Source: Coniferiporia sulphurascens (taxonomy: Eukaryota > Basidiomycota > Agaricomycetes > Hymenochaetales > Hymenochaetaceae). From it: a DNA stretch of 64,000 nucleotides. Below are positions 9,965 to 21,200 of the stretch, one piece after another. The translations under genes were made by a program, and so were the position numbers. Position 1 is the stretch's first letter, and each line of letters begins with the position of its first letter. The notes beneath the pieces were generated by a model. That model was not told where the DNA came from. It worked only from the letters and a program-made list of their open reading frames with translations, and searched no databases. The stretch lies in NCBI GenBank assembly GCA_002794785.1, contig NBBA01000001.1, positions 4,154,001 through 4,218,000 on the forward strand, written 5' to 3'.

Positions 9965-11713
9965 CTAAAGCGGCACCGGCTCGACTGCCATAACAACATC
10001 GTCCTGGTCCGGTCCCAGCTCAGGCTCCGGATCTTCTGCGGAGAGGATATGCCGCATCTTTGAAGGCGGGCGCGCTGCACCCATGTGCGCCATGCCCGAA
10101 AACGGGACCGATGGAGCGTCATGCCCCGTACCAGCCGAGCCGTCGACCGACCCCGCGCGCGAGGACGCCGCCGACCCGCCCCCGAGCTTCGAGCGCCCCG
10201 GAGGTCTGCTCGCGTGCGGCAGCGGCGCAGAAAGCGCGCCGGTTCCCGGGGCCAACCTCGGCGCAGAGAATCCAGGTGATATCTTGCCCTTGGTCATCGG
10301 GGCGCCTACCGACGCGGACGCAGAGACCGACGCAGAGAGTTGCGGCGCTGCGTTGCCCGCACCCTCCGGCGCCTCGCCGCGGCCCGTCGCACGCGCGTAC
10401 GCGCTCTCTTTATCGCCGACCCACGTGCGCGCGAACCACTGGCCGCCGGCTATACCCCGTACTGCACGCTGTGCGGTGCGCCAGCGACGTACGGGAGCGC
10501 GTGTACGGTCGAGTGGAATAGATGGTGCGAAACCGGTTGCAACTTTTGGAAGTGGCTGAACGAGGAAAGGTTTTGAGGGCAGGCGGTACACTGGGATTGG
10601 CACAGATCCATCCAGATGAAAGGGAGGCACGGGCGGTTCAGCTGGTGTAGCAGCAGCAGGTGGGGGACCAGAGGTAAGTGGTGCCCCTGTGACCGGATCA
10701 AGAACGAGAGGTTCTATATCAGGCGTATCCAGTTCACGAAGGAGCGGTGAGGATGCTGCCGTCCCGCCGAAAGCTGCGGAGTGTCCTTTCAGTCGCTGAA
10801 AACCGGACTGAGTGTAGCAAAGAGAGGGAACGTACATTCTCCGACGCTGACAGCGTCGTCTTGAAGTTGCATGAGTGCCTTTGATCCTCTGTAAACGAAA
10901 AAAAATTAATTGATATTATAATCACAAATGTACGCTGAGAACATACCTGGGCTTTCTCCCCGGTTTTTTCTTTTCGCCCTCCGATTTTCTGGCCCTTTTC
11001 CTCGGCGGTTTGCCGCTTGAGACAGGCGTACCCAGGCCAGCGCTGCCAGTCTCAAAACCTCCCGCTGCGGCATGGCCCTCTTGACCAGCGTTCGAAGAGA
11101 GCTCGAAAACCGTTTGTGGGGGCTCAGCTGTACTCATCGCCGAAACCCGGCCTCTCCCTCTTCCTCTTCCTCTCCCCCTGCCCGCACCACGACCTCTCGC
11201 CGACGTCGACAAGCGCACAGGCGTTCCAGCAACCGACGAAGATGGCGCCATGGAGGGTATGTCGTCGTCGTCCGCAAGCTGGTCTTCCTCCTCTTCGTCT
11301 TCTTCCTCGTCTTCCTCTTCTTCGCTGTCCGGCATGGCCTTGCGTGAGGAGGGGACTGTGCCAGTGCCCGAGAGCGTCGACGAACCATTGTGGGCGTGCG
11401 ATGATGGCCCTGAGTTCTTGTTCGAAGGCGGCTCGGTGACCTTGAGCTTCACCTTGAACTTGGAGACACGGGTTTGAGATGGTGGCGGCGGGACAGCTGC
11501 GGGCGCAGGAGGCGGGCTAGCGTCGTCCCTGAGGATTGATATCTGAGGAGCGTCCATATCTACGTCCTCGTCCATGTGGATGGCTGAGTTGTCTAGAGGA
11601 GCTGCCGTGTCGGCAGTGGATGTGTGTATAGTCGAGGATGGAGAAAGTTGGAGGTCGTCGGGCGGACGTGCGCCGTCGGGGGCATAACTGATCCAAGGAG
11701 AGACACGGAACAT
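9965..11713 (-). CDS. INO80 complex subunit Ies4-like nuclear protein
   Basis: Tentatively this is the fungal Ies4 subunit of the INO80 nucleosome remodeller. The first ATG in frame is at 11713 (MFRVSPWISYAPDG); the open frame upstream lacks ATG. The protein has a basic strand SKFKVKLKV, an acidic run of Asp/Glu (about 11262-11330), an RGRGRGRGR block, the basic PPRKRARKSEGEKKKPGRKP, and near the C-terminus VRRWRTAQRAVRGIAGGQWF, which I liken to the conserved Trp-containing end of Ies4. I infer an intron at about 10884-10946 and a second of about 60 nt ending near 10776. This gives GSKALMQLQDDAVSVGE joined to SFGGTAASSPLLREL. An unspliced alternative frame exists but looks less protein-like. 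Most of the chain is predicted disordered. The subunit identity rests on short basic and aromatic motifs only. Confidence 0.5.
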
Positions 11714-11949
11714 AGACGACGTAAGTACTTGAGGGTTCCGCCGCAATCAATTACTGGGCGTGCTCATCGCTACTTGTCCACGGCCGTTGCGATGGTTTGG
11801 GGCGAGAATGCTCGATGAACTTGGTCGACTCTCACTCCGCGTCTTTCCCAGCAATTCATTCTCGTTTTAGCCCGAAAAAATTAAATAAAAAACCTTCGGA
11901 AAACCACCACACGATGTCGTCTTTGTTCACTCAGGCAATAAATCGCCAT

Positions 11950-12141
11950 CTAACCATTTCGATTATTTAATCTCGATTCTAACGTAACGTACTCGCTGCC
12001 ACACACATAGCATCCTCGACCGTCATTATCCGGTACGCACGCATCACACTTCTGCGGGTCGCGACGACCTATTGACGGCGCCCGGCACTGTGAACATCTG
12101 CTGACTTCAAGCGATGCATTATATGATGTTGACGTTGGCAT
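11950..12141 (-). CDS. Small Cys-rich open reading frame, possible zinc ribbon (hypothetical)
   Basis: A 63-residue frame starts at a true ATG (12141). It carries three CxxC pairs, CSQC, CDAC and CYVC, spaced by 12 and 8 residues. This layout suits metal binding. I cannot assign it to a family, and it is not flanked by other exons I can join to it. It could be a small zinc-binding protein, a leftover exon of a decayed gene, or chance. Confidence 0.25.
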   Translation of the reverse strand: MPTSTSYNASLEVSRCSQCRAPSIGRRDPQKCDACVPDNDGRGCYVCGSEYVTLESRLNNRNG

Positions 12142-13391
12142 TGACTACTGAAGGCTTCTGAACTCCTTGGGTCTGCTTCGTAATTAATATCAATATTTCA
12201 GTTGCCGATGCGTATCCGGCCGCTCTTTCAGGTCATTGTAGCACACTCGTCAGGAATGAAGGTTTAGCACAGTTCTTTCGGTTCACAGCTTACTCCTGGA
12301 ACGCAAATATACGTATGCAAAGCTGAACCTTGCAAATGCAAACAGACCATTTCTGCATCCGAACAGAACACTTCGTTTGTTCGAAGTTCACGCATCCACG
12401 ACTCGGATCGTTCAACAGCCGGATTCCTCCTTCGGTTGTCTGAGCTTTCAAGAAGAAGATGCTCGTTTCCTTGTTATCTCGCTTCCCTCGCTGTCCAAGA
12501 TACTGTTCATCTCTAGAAGCTCCGAACCGAGCTTCGGAAAATAGCACAGCAAGCTACACCCGTTTCCCAACACCCCATTCAATATGGCATCTAGATTGTC
12601 TTTGCTTGTCACCGTGAATACTGGTTGGAAGCTATGGCAATGACAGACTAAACTACGAGAAGACTTATCTCAACTCCCGCGCAATATACTACCAGGCTGA
12701 AAGAAACCTTTTACGGGCGACGTTCTCAAAACAAACCTCATATTTATTTAAGAAAGATAACATACATCGATCTGCCATTCCGACTACGATCAACTAAGGC
12801 GAGTCATCCGGTACTACGTGGAACCACTGGAGAGTTAAAGCAGCCGCGTTACCAATACTATTTATATTGAACACACAAAGTGAATCAAATGCCTTATATA
12901 TTGTGCCCTGAATACTCCCAAACTCTACGGCGACTATGAAAAATCACAGGGGGTTATTAGTTTGGTAGGAATGGGGCTTTTTATGACATTTGCCGGTACT
13001 ACAGTAGTGGCTATGTCGAACAGTGAACGAATGATGGCAACAAGACTTGTCAGTATCAACAACTCAATAGAGATTTGAACGGTATTGACGAGCGCTCGCA
13101 GAAGCGGCAGGGCTATGTTACTGCCAGACTCTGGGCCTCCTCCTTACTGGAAACCCTACGGAAGTCAGTGTATCTTGATAGAGTAGCCTCCTCACAGCCC
13201 TCAAGCTATGCAGTAAGTTACAATAGGGGCCCTCGTACGCATCCCTCTTGACGTTGTTTTCCTCCTTTGCAGCCGCTCCGAGATCAAAGGCGTATCAAGT
13301 CCGCTCACGAACGCCGTCAAGCAAATGATGTACCATTTTTAGTTCGGACTAAATTATTGCTTGGTCAGAGGAATGGTGAGAACTCTTCACG

Positions 13392-13434
13392 GCCATGGTG
13401 GATTATGTCTCTATCCGAAGGAGTCCACCATGGC
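13392..13434. repeat. 11-bp perfect inverted repeat with 21-nt loop
   Basis: GCCATGGTGGA at 13392-13402 is the exact reverse complement of TCCACCATGGC at 13424-13434. The hairpin lies in the gene-poor block. A stem of this size is close to what chance allows in 64 kb, so no function is claimed. Confidence 0.35.
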
Positions 13435-13800
13435 AGAGTCCCATGGTTTACTACGCGTTGGGGTGAGACGCCTCAGTGTCTGTCGCAGTTAAAAAACTAT
13501 ATCTATGCTGATAGAGCAACGCTCGGGTACTCCTTAAATTGTCCTGTAACCGTACTGTACAGTACGATTACGTGTTGATACTAGCTGAACATTCGGGGCA
13601 CAGGAGTCAAATTGTTACATAAATAGGGTCAATATTAAGCTGCTTGTTGCTATTGTGCTGAGAGGTAGTTTGGAGTCTCGGTAAATGAAACACCAAAAAC
13701 ACAGTTACACTCAGGCTGATGTAACATGCTACTTCAAGTTGTTAAACTAATAGCCTATATTTTGAAGTTGTACTGTTTTAAGAGTGGGAAAGTCGCGTGG

Positions 13801-13985
13801 ATAATTATTAAAAATTTAAGGGGAATATCGTGGGGATGTAGGGAAGAGAGTCAAGAGACTCGGGGAACAGTGTGAGAAGGAAGGGGGAATCCTCGGTAAA
13901 TATGGGGAGGGAAAAGAAGAAAAGGGGCCATAAATAAATCGTGGATAATGGAATAATTTAGGGGGGGGAGGCGGAAGGGATGTGA
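13801..13985 (+). repeat. Purine/G-rich tract with G-quadruplex potential
   Basis: The plus strand carries many runs of three to eight G (for example at 13821, 13833, 13885, 13905, 13924 and 13963) mixed with A and very few C. Several windows contain four G-runs close enough for a quadruplex. Base composition differs sharply from the surroundings. Confidence 0.5.
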
Positions 13986-14439
13986 CGACTACACAGAAAG
14001 AGACTGGGACGCAAATAAGGTTCGAGCTCAGCTCAATCGGACATAAGATGCGTCGCGTTGGACCATTATTTATGCACGTGCGGTAAACAAGCAGTACACA
14101 ACAAATATCCCTACTCTGCGCGGAACTAATAATTACTATGATTGATAGTGAAGTACCCGCCAGGCGGCTCCCCGGAAAGTTGCTGAAGTACAGTTACCCT
14201 CCTGTCATGCAGGGTTTGCATAGGCGATATGTGATTTTCATACAGTGCAATGTTTAAACTTGAAGTACTACTTCCTCAGGTGCTCGAGTTGCTCGACCGA
14301 AAACGGTGGATCATACTGGTAGAGATTTAGGGCACATGATCCCCGTCGTATTTTACATATGAGGGGGATACAGCGAATAAAGTACTGTGGTTTCCCGAAT
14401 TATTTACAGGGTTTCTTAAGTCAACGGAAGGCGTACATT

Positions 14440-16152
14440 TCAGAAATTGGCTCCGGGGTGAGCAGTAGCTGACATCGCCCTCGTGATTTGTGCCACCCGC
14501 ACGGGCTGTACAAACCCTAGATTTCCAGGCATAAATGCCATGGAATCTCCATCTACTGCTTTGGCGCTTTTATCATCACTCTTTAGAATTTGACTGGAAA
14601 GCGAGCTAATTTGTTCCATCAAAACCTCTTCGGTGGACTTTGGAACGCGACTTGAATGCACCGCTGAAAGCTGGCGTGACTTGTCATGGGCAACGCGGAG
14701 TAGGAACGAGATGAATCTGTAGACAACGGTCAGCTAGAAAATGGGCTCTCAGACTAGGAAATAACGCACAATTCCTTCAAAAATGCAAAAGACCATCCCT
14801 CCGTACTCTTCGCGACGTCACTCGCAAGCTCCATTTCGTCTTTGCCGAACTTGACACGTTCCTCTGCGTTCGAGGATTCCGCGGTTGTAGAGAGTGAATT
14901 AATTTTCCGGATCCACTTGAGAGCGTACGCAGAACGGAGCGACTCAGAAGGGAGCGCGAACTCGTACTTCACGTCAAAGCGGGACGGGCGGTTCAGGATT
15001 GCGTCGTCAATGCGCTCTGGATGATTGGTCGTCGCAATAGTCAATATGCCTTCATTTTGACCCTGGCAATAGAAAAAGGCGTTATTCAGCAAAATGACTC
15101 ATGAAACTGGGAAGGGAGATGTACGCACTAGTCCGTCAAGCTCGTTGAGGAAGAACGAGCGTACGTTCGGAGTAACGAGCGAATCCAAATCTTCAATGAC
15201 CAGGATGCAAGGTGCGTTCGCCCTCGCGTGATCGAATATTGAACGAACACCATTCTCTGGACCCTTGAACGGTAGGTGTGAGCTGATCGTACTGGCAATT
15301 GTTTTATACAAGACATACCGCAGCTGTAGTGAAAGACTTGACATATAGTGCCGTCTGGCCCGACTCTTTCAGGAGTACCTTAATCGATTCAGTTTTTCCG
15401 TTTCCTGGCGGGCCCAACAAGATAAGGCCTCGTTTCCACGCAACACCGAGTTCATGATAAATGCTCCTATTCTCAAAGAATGTACGCGTGTCTCTCCGTA
15501 GCCCCTCAAGAAACTCCTCTTCGAGTACGATATCACCCCACGATGAACCAGAGATAGAGGCCCACAGTGCTGCATCCTTCGCCCAATGCCCGTTTTGAAA
15601 CACCCAGATTTCATCCTTCAAAGCCTGCGACCAGCGGTAGACGTCGGAAATGAGCTCGTGTCCCACAGTTTTCGTGCTGGGGTCATCTGTGTCTTTGGGT
15701 GCTGGAGCGTCCTCTGGCATATTGAAAACGACATCGTACAACGAACGTTGGGAACGATCCTGGTGCCATGTGATTTTATAAACCAGAAAGTCGCTGTCCT
15801 TGTACCTGAATTTCATAACGCCAGTAAGCAGACGCGAGTGCAAACTGCCTCTGCCGGCTGGGCTTCTACCGCCTATTTTATCTATGATGGCAACTGGGCC
15901 TTGGGATCCAATATTGAGGTTATTAATACCATGGTGGTGCCATGCGACGAGCTCATGTCTTGGTTCGTCTGATATTTCCACTTTGATATTATGAGCATGT
16001 AAAAAGGCCGAGAGTGAAAATGCAAGATCGGAAAGTGCGACATGCTGTGTTCGTGGGTCGGGGTGAAGTCTCTTTAGTGCGGCGAGGAGAGTGAAGTCTT
16101 CGTTGGACGTAGGAGCACAGAAATGTTCGTGGAGGGTAGCCGTGAAAGACAT
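14440..16152 (-). CDS. AAA+ ATPase, BCS1-like fungal family
   Basis: This is a P-loop ATPase of the type abundant in Agaricomycetes. The start at 16152 (MSFTATLHEHF) opens a 280-residue exon. Its N-terminal region ends with the Walker A motif GPPGNGKTES at residues 247-256. Later exons carry Walker B ILVIEDLDSL, the TTNHPERIDDAILNRPSRFD stretch with the arginine-finger region, and a helical lid (TEGWSFAFLKEL). The tail contains SSLSSQILKSDD and ends AHPGANF at 14440. Introns of 50-60 nt are inferred near 15320-15265, 15130-15070 and 14760-14710. The N-terminal half resembles BCS1_N loosely but I see no clear transmembrane helix or mitochondrial presequence, so a role in complex III assembly should not be assumed. 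Substrate unknown. Confidence 0.8.
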
Positions 16153-16805
16153 GCTTGAGGTCTAAGGGGATACCGTACCGTGGTTAGCTGAGAACAATGA
16201 GCAGTCCTATTTAACGACTTTGGTCCTGCAAGGACGTCTCTCTTTGGGTGCTGCGCACTCGAGTCAGAGCAAGTCACCGACTCAGAAGATGGGCGCCGAA
16301 CTCCTGATGAAGAGTCAGACAGAGGCTTTCGAAGCTGATTCGAACTTTATAGTTGCTGCGGTCCTACTACTTCGAAGTCTGCAATTGATCGAAAGTACAC
16401 TTGTGATCAAACGGTGAGGCGGGGTCGTGTACGGATGCGATCCGGCCATGTTTGTCAATGTGGGATTTGTGGCCTAGAATATGATGGCCAAATCCTGAAG
16501 GAGTCACTTGCTAAAGTAACATTGATTCCGTGAACACAGCGCTCCTCAAGACGGGTATAATGAAGATTCTGGAAACCATATTTTAAGGACCCCATTTACC
16601 GTATGAATTAGGCAGGACTGGTGGACATTTGTGTTTACTGTCCACAACTGAGAATAGTTGTGAGAGGCGCTAACGGCAATCGGCACTGAAGTAAAGGAAA
16701 CAGACTTTTGGTCGTAATGTAAGAAGACCATCTAGAAATTAAGACCATCGTCTGTCATCATTAATGCGTAGATAGTTTCAAATACACGATACCCCAACCA
16801 GCGCG
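16153..16805. other. Intergenic region upstream of the AAA ATPase
   Basis: These 653 bp lie between the AAA ATPase start and the end of the uL10m gene, both on the minus strand. They should contain the ATPase promoter. Open frames here have no recognisable motif. Confidence 0.5.
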
Positions 16806-17687
16806 CTAAGGTGCACTCGCCTCATCAGCCTTCGTCCCATGCTCTTCTTCCAACCCTTTCTTCAAGCCCTCTAAAGTCCGCGCCAGCCTTCCTCCACTCG
16901 CCTCTCCGAGGACCATCGCTAGTTGTACTGCAGGACTTGAGAGTAGACCAACGATCTGTGCACGAAGGGTGTCCAGTGTTGGGAGCTTCGCGACGTCCTT
17001 CACTTTCTCCACACCAAACACTCTTCTCTCTATAAGTGCCCCGAGCAGAACAAGTTCAGGGTCGAGGATAGGCCTCTGACGCTTCAACTTGCGGCCCGGA
17101 ACGCGCCCTTCATCATCCAATGACTTGCTTTTTGCTGGACCATCATCCTTCTTCTTCCTCGGCACCGAACGCTCTAACGCGCGTAAAACCGCTTGAAGCG
17201 CTGGCGGATCGAGTGAGGGAAGGCTGAGAACAGCCAGGCTGCCTCCACTAGCCATCTTCGCGATCTCCGAGGTGGCGCGTTCGTCCAGCGGGGCGTAATG
17301 GCGTAACGCAACACCAAATATGCTCGTGCGGATGACATTCAGCTGAGGAAGTGTGTCGGCGCCAGGCGGGATGTCGAGTAAACTCAACACAGTATTTTTT
17401 GGCATCGCCGCCGAGATTATCTCTCTCCGCAGCTTGATCATCCCCGATGCCTTGAAGTTTTTGTGCTGAATGAAGAGAAGGGGTTCGGAGGATGCGCGAC
17501 CCAAGAGTGAGGTGAACTGGTCGTATAGGTAGGTCTTGCGCTCGTCGAAAACACGCGTTTCCGCTTTGCCTGGCCAAATTCGAGGCGCCTGGACCGAGAT
17601 GGCATAGTTGCGCACGCTCGTCGCCGCCAACGGCGACGAAGACGGCCCCGCGACAAGACAGGCGGGCAGGCGAGGTGGGCGGAACAT
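16806..17687 (-). CDS. Mitochondrial large-subunit ribosomal protein uL10m
   Basis: uL10m forms the base of the L7/L12 stalk of the mitochondrial ribosome. The gene is a single exon. I choose ATG 17687 (MFRPPRLPACLVAGPSSSPL) because it begins an Arg/Ala/Ser-rich, acid-poor presequence of about 30 residues; the frame upstream starts only at a GTG. The body matches the bacterial-type L10 fold: RKTYLYDQFTSLLGRASSEP, LLFIQHKNFKASGMIKLRRE, the MPKNTVLSLLD strand and LDPELVLLGALIERRVFGVE. A Lys/Arg/Asp-rich insert (about 17090-17160) interrupts the middle. Length of 293 residues is usual for fungal uL10m. Confidence 0.85.
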   Translation of the reverse strand: MFRPPRLPACLVAGPSSSPLAATSVRNYAISVQAPRIWPGKAETRVFDERKTYLYDQFTSLLGRASSEPLLFIQHKNFKASGMIKLRREIISAAMPKNTVLSLLDIPPGADTLPQLNVIRTSIFGVALRHYAPLDERATSEIAKMASGGSLAVLSLPSLDPPALQAVLRALERSVPRKKKDDGPAKSKSLDDEGRVPGRKLKRQRPILDPELVLLGALIERRVFGVEKVKDVAKLPTLDTLRAQIVGLLSSPAVQLAMVLGEASGGRLARTLEGLKKGLEEEHGTKADEASAP

Positions 17688-18239
17688 GATGAGGGTCACG
17701 GTGGACTTGAAAAAGCGAATATTCTCGTTCGGGAATGGGCGCCGATCATTCGCTGGCACGTGGCTCGCAGAACGGCATCTCTAGGTGACTCCCCCCGATT
17801 CTGCTTAAGATGCCATTTTTATGCATGAACAAAGGAGTAGCCAGTAAAACCAAATAACAAAGCCCTTTTACATACGTCAAAAATAGACTGAATATTTAGT
17901 ATATGAAGTGAGATCACGCCAGCTACGAGCAGTTTCATTATAACCCTTCTACCAACTGAAAAGTAGTGAAGAGCCGATCAGAGTTGTGGAGGACTTACCT
18001 TGCGCGCCGGCAGGAAAGAGCCATCAAGATTCACACTTCGTCGTTAAGGATTTCATTAGAGGTTCGTAACTGCCGGAAGACTAGAACACCAAGCGTCTAC
18101 AAAACGAAGGAGCATATGAGGCAGGGCATATGAAAACCGCAGATGGAGGGTTGTGCAGAAAAGAAAAGTTCCAATGGTGCAATAAAATTAATAATTAAAG
18201 AGAAGAAAAGACAGATACACCCGTCAATCAACCGCCATC
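17688..18239. other. Intergenic region between uL10m and DOP1
   Basis: This A+T-rich 552 bp contains the uL10m promoter and the 3' UTR of DOP1, both on the minus strand. No coding motif was seen. Confidence 0.5.
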
Positions 18240-21200
18240 TCATCTGCCGTCAAAGATATCCTCTACAAGGCCTTGCTCCACAGCATCCCAGTCGATTACA
18301 CCCCCGCTAGCGTAAACGCCTTCGTATGACGTTATGCTTAGATGTGAAAAGAACGGGGCCAGATCGTGGATGCTGTCAATCTGTTTCACAGATTTCAGGA
18401 GCGGTTGCCGGGTACCGCGTTGTGAAGTCGAGTCCGGCAGTGAAATACCAGAAGGTTTCTGTATTTTATTCGTAAGCCACTGTGCTCGGAATATGCGCAC
18501 AGAAATCTTACCCGAAGCTCGGATGCCGGGAGGTCGCCTACCGTCTCGGAAAGTTGGTCTATGATTGCTTCTGGGAACCAGTTATCCGGGCGGTAAATAG
18601 CATCGACTGTGTCCGTTATAAATATCCACTGGTGGCTGCGCTGATGATCAGACCAGTGACTCGTAGGTCAGGGAAGGTTGGCTTACATTTGGAACTCTTC
18701 AGTCTGTAATACGAGTAGTAAATCAATTAGTTTGCATGCTGATAGTACCAATTGCAAGCTATCGGAACCATCTGAAGGAGGCTCGGCCATTGCTTGTTCA
18801 AAAATCCGTATCTGCGTAGCTTTGAGGATTGATACAACAATGGACAACACTTTTACTCACCAACTCGGCTAAAATGACAGGCCAGAAACTCGATAGATTG
18901 TGTGGGGAAAGGCGGCAAAGGAGAACGCGAATACATAGATACACCTCACTTTCCACGACGGGTACACTGCCGCTACGAAGGATGTCGACCAGCTTTTCTT
19001 GGACGGCAGGGAGTTGCGTCAAGAAGTGGTTCTTTTCAGACGCAAAGAGTACGAAAGATAGCCTGCGAATATTTTGTGCCTTCATCTGCATTTCATACTC
19101 CCTATTGACGAATATATTGGCCGCTGAGGTTGCAGATGCAACTTTGCCTATAACGTGATGTTAGAAAAATTTAGAGTGACCACGACTAAAAGCCAGCCTA
19201 ATCACTTAGCAGTTCGCTGAATGCAGATTTATCTGCATCAACCAAAGTTTTCAAGATTCCCCTCCACTTCAGTCCTGCCCCTGGGGTTGCAGAAAAGAGC
19301 TTGGTGTCATTGAAAACTTCAGTGGCCGGATTGCGCCACGATTTGACAGCTGCAGGGATCCTCGACATTTGTTCCATGATAGTAATGAAAATATCGTCAA
19401 CATCAGCTATTCGACTTTTATTCGAAAAAAAAATCAGCTATGGGACAAACGTTACACAGTGTGGAATTTCTCACTTTGAACGGGCTTTAAGTGCGGGACT
19501 AAGCACGTAATATACTACATTATTACAAGCAGCGAGTATCCTGTCATTCTCAACGAGGAAGCGCCGAAGATTCGGAAGCACGTCGTAGGCGATGTACTGA
19601 TTGATCTGGGAAACGGGTTAATCGAAGGAAAGCATGGAAACGGAACGGAAAAGAGAGCGCACTCTGTCCGTTAAGTCTAAAATAGGCTGTCTTTGCGGCG
19701 TCAAGGCGGACGCATTCGTGGTATTATACTTCTCGTGCAGATTAATTTCCGACTGGGCTAAAATCCAAGTTAGCAAAGTTAAATATGTACGAAATAAATT
19801 GAATTACTGCGAGAGAGCGGTGCACCCAAGCCATTTACGAGTAAATTTTCCTTCGTTCTCCTGGGCCACAGACCCTGGTCCAGCGATCCACCCGAAATAA
19901 GTACACAGGCATCTAATAGTTTCCCGTAGAGATCCTATGACATACTGAGTTTGTCTCCATTAAATTCGAGGGGAACAGCAAACCTGAATATCTTTCCGCA
20001 TCCTCCGATCCTCAATAGCTGTGGTCTGAGTGATCTTAAGTACCAGGACGGTAGTGCACCTTTTATAGCGAGGTTAGGACCTCGAATCTCAACGAATAAA
20101 GAAGCTTACCGGAGGACGGGGAACACCTGCGACCGGAATTCTTTCACATTTGCAACGACATCCTTTGCTAGCGAAAGGAAGCGCGTCCACACCTGGAGCG
20201 CAAGAGGATTCTCCAGTTTCAAGAGGTACTCCTCAAGAAACGTAAACAGAATGATGTCCGTTCTAGTCCTATACTTAGTACGAATACCCAGACTGAAGGT
20301 TGAAAACTTACAATTCCGGATTTAAAACCTGCTTCCTACTTCGTTCCCCCGCAGTTGCGCTGACTCGCCACGATATACTCTCACACACCATATGTACAAC
20401 ATTCTGCGCACTCGCGGTTAGGAAGTCGACAATATCGAATGCGGCCTTTCCTGTTCCGGGTGAACTCTAGAAACGCCATAATAAGCAATGGACGCATAAG
20501 GTATGCAAATCACAAACCTCCCGATCAAGACTCCAGTACTCTATGACTGACTCGATAACTTCAAAGGCGTGAGCGCGGAAGAGTTTTTCAAGCACCTTAC
20601 GGCACCGGGCGGAAGTCCGAGTGAATATGTGCTCCAGGGTATCGAACGCGGGGTGAGACTCAGCAGGGGTATTATCTACGAGTTTCCATGTCGCATAAAG
20701 AACCCCGATTCCTTCATGAAGAGACCGGTATGCAGGAGAACGTGCCTAGAACCGGTGTATCAGCATCATTGCCGAAGATCATTGAGCAACTTCTTTACCG
20801 TCAGGACAGTCTCATTTGTCTGATTAGCGGAATCGTTTAAGAAGACATTCGATACCATGCTCAGCAAGCCCGCGCTGTCCGAAGCACCCTTGTCCACGGG
20901 GCTATTTTCATCCAATGTTCCTGAATCAAGTTCATCCAAGCTGAGGAGGATCAAGCGTTCCAATGCATTTAAGAGCATGATGAATTCCGCGTCGTCTGCA
21001 GAAGAGACAATATCGCGCTCAGAACCACTTCCAAGCGCCAGCACGGAAGCAAGATCATTTAGTTCGCTACGGATTTGGCGACACACACAGGCGTTAAGAG
21101 GGAATATAGCAGGCGTAAGGATGTGCGGGAACTGTGGCACGGTCATTAACACGAAGTCAAGCCAGTGGTGCAGTAAGGGACGGTTCGTGGATATAGTAAG

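Larger units (their letters stand above)
11714..14439. other. Gene-poor 2.7 kb block
   Basis: Apart from one small Cys-rich open frame (11950-12141, listed separately) I see no coding exon with a recognisable motif. The block is A+T-rich. It also holds a plus-strand G-rich tract (13801-13985), an 11-bp inverted repeat (13392-13434) and many short A/T runs. No transposase, reverse transcriptase or long terminal repeat could be recognised. It may be old mobile-element debris or a long regulatory spacer. Confidence 0.5.

Noticed and set aside
10060..10576. Overlapping plus-strand frames of 150 codons opposite the Ies4-like gene
   Set aside because: These are antisense shadows of a GC-rich exon with low-complexity Arg/Pro/Ala text.
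12808..13002. Repeated CCGGTACTAC at about 12809 and 12993
   Set aside because: Ten bases repeated within 200 bp of A+T-rich DNA is weak, with no target duplications or terminal structure around it.
13729..14265. Imperfect inverted repeat TACTTCAAGTT-TAAAC bounding about 530 bp, a candidate miniature transposon
   Set aside because: It needs a 2-nt gap, is only 16 nt long, and shows no flanking target-site duplication.
17688..17759. Upstream extension of the uL10m frame to 17759
   Set aside because: It starts with GTG and adds charged residues in front of a good mitochondrial presequence. ATG 17687 is the better start.
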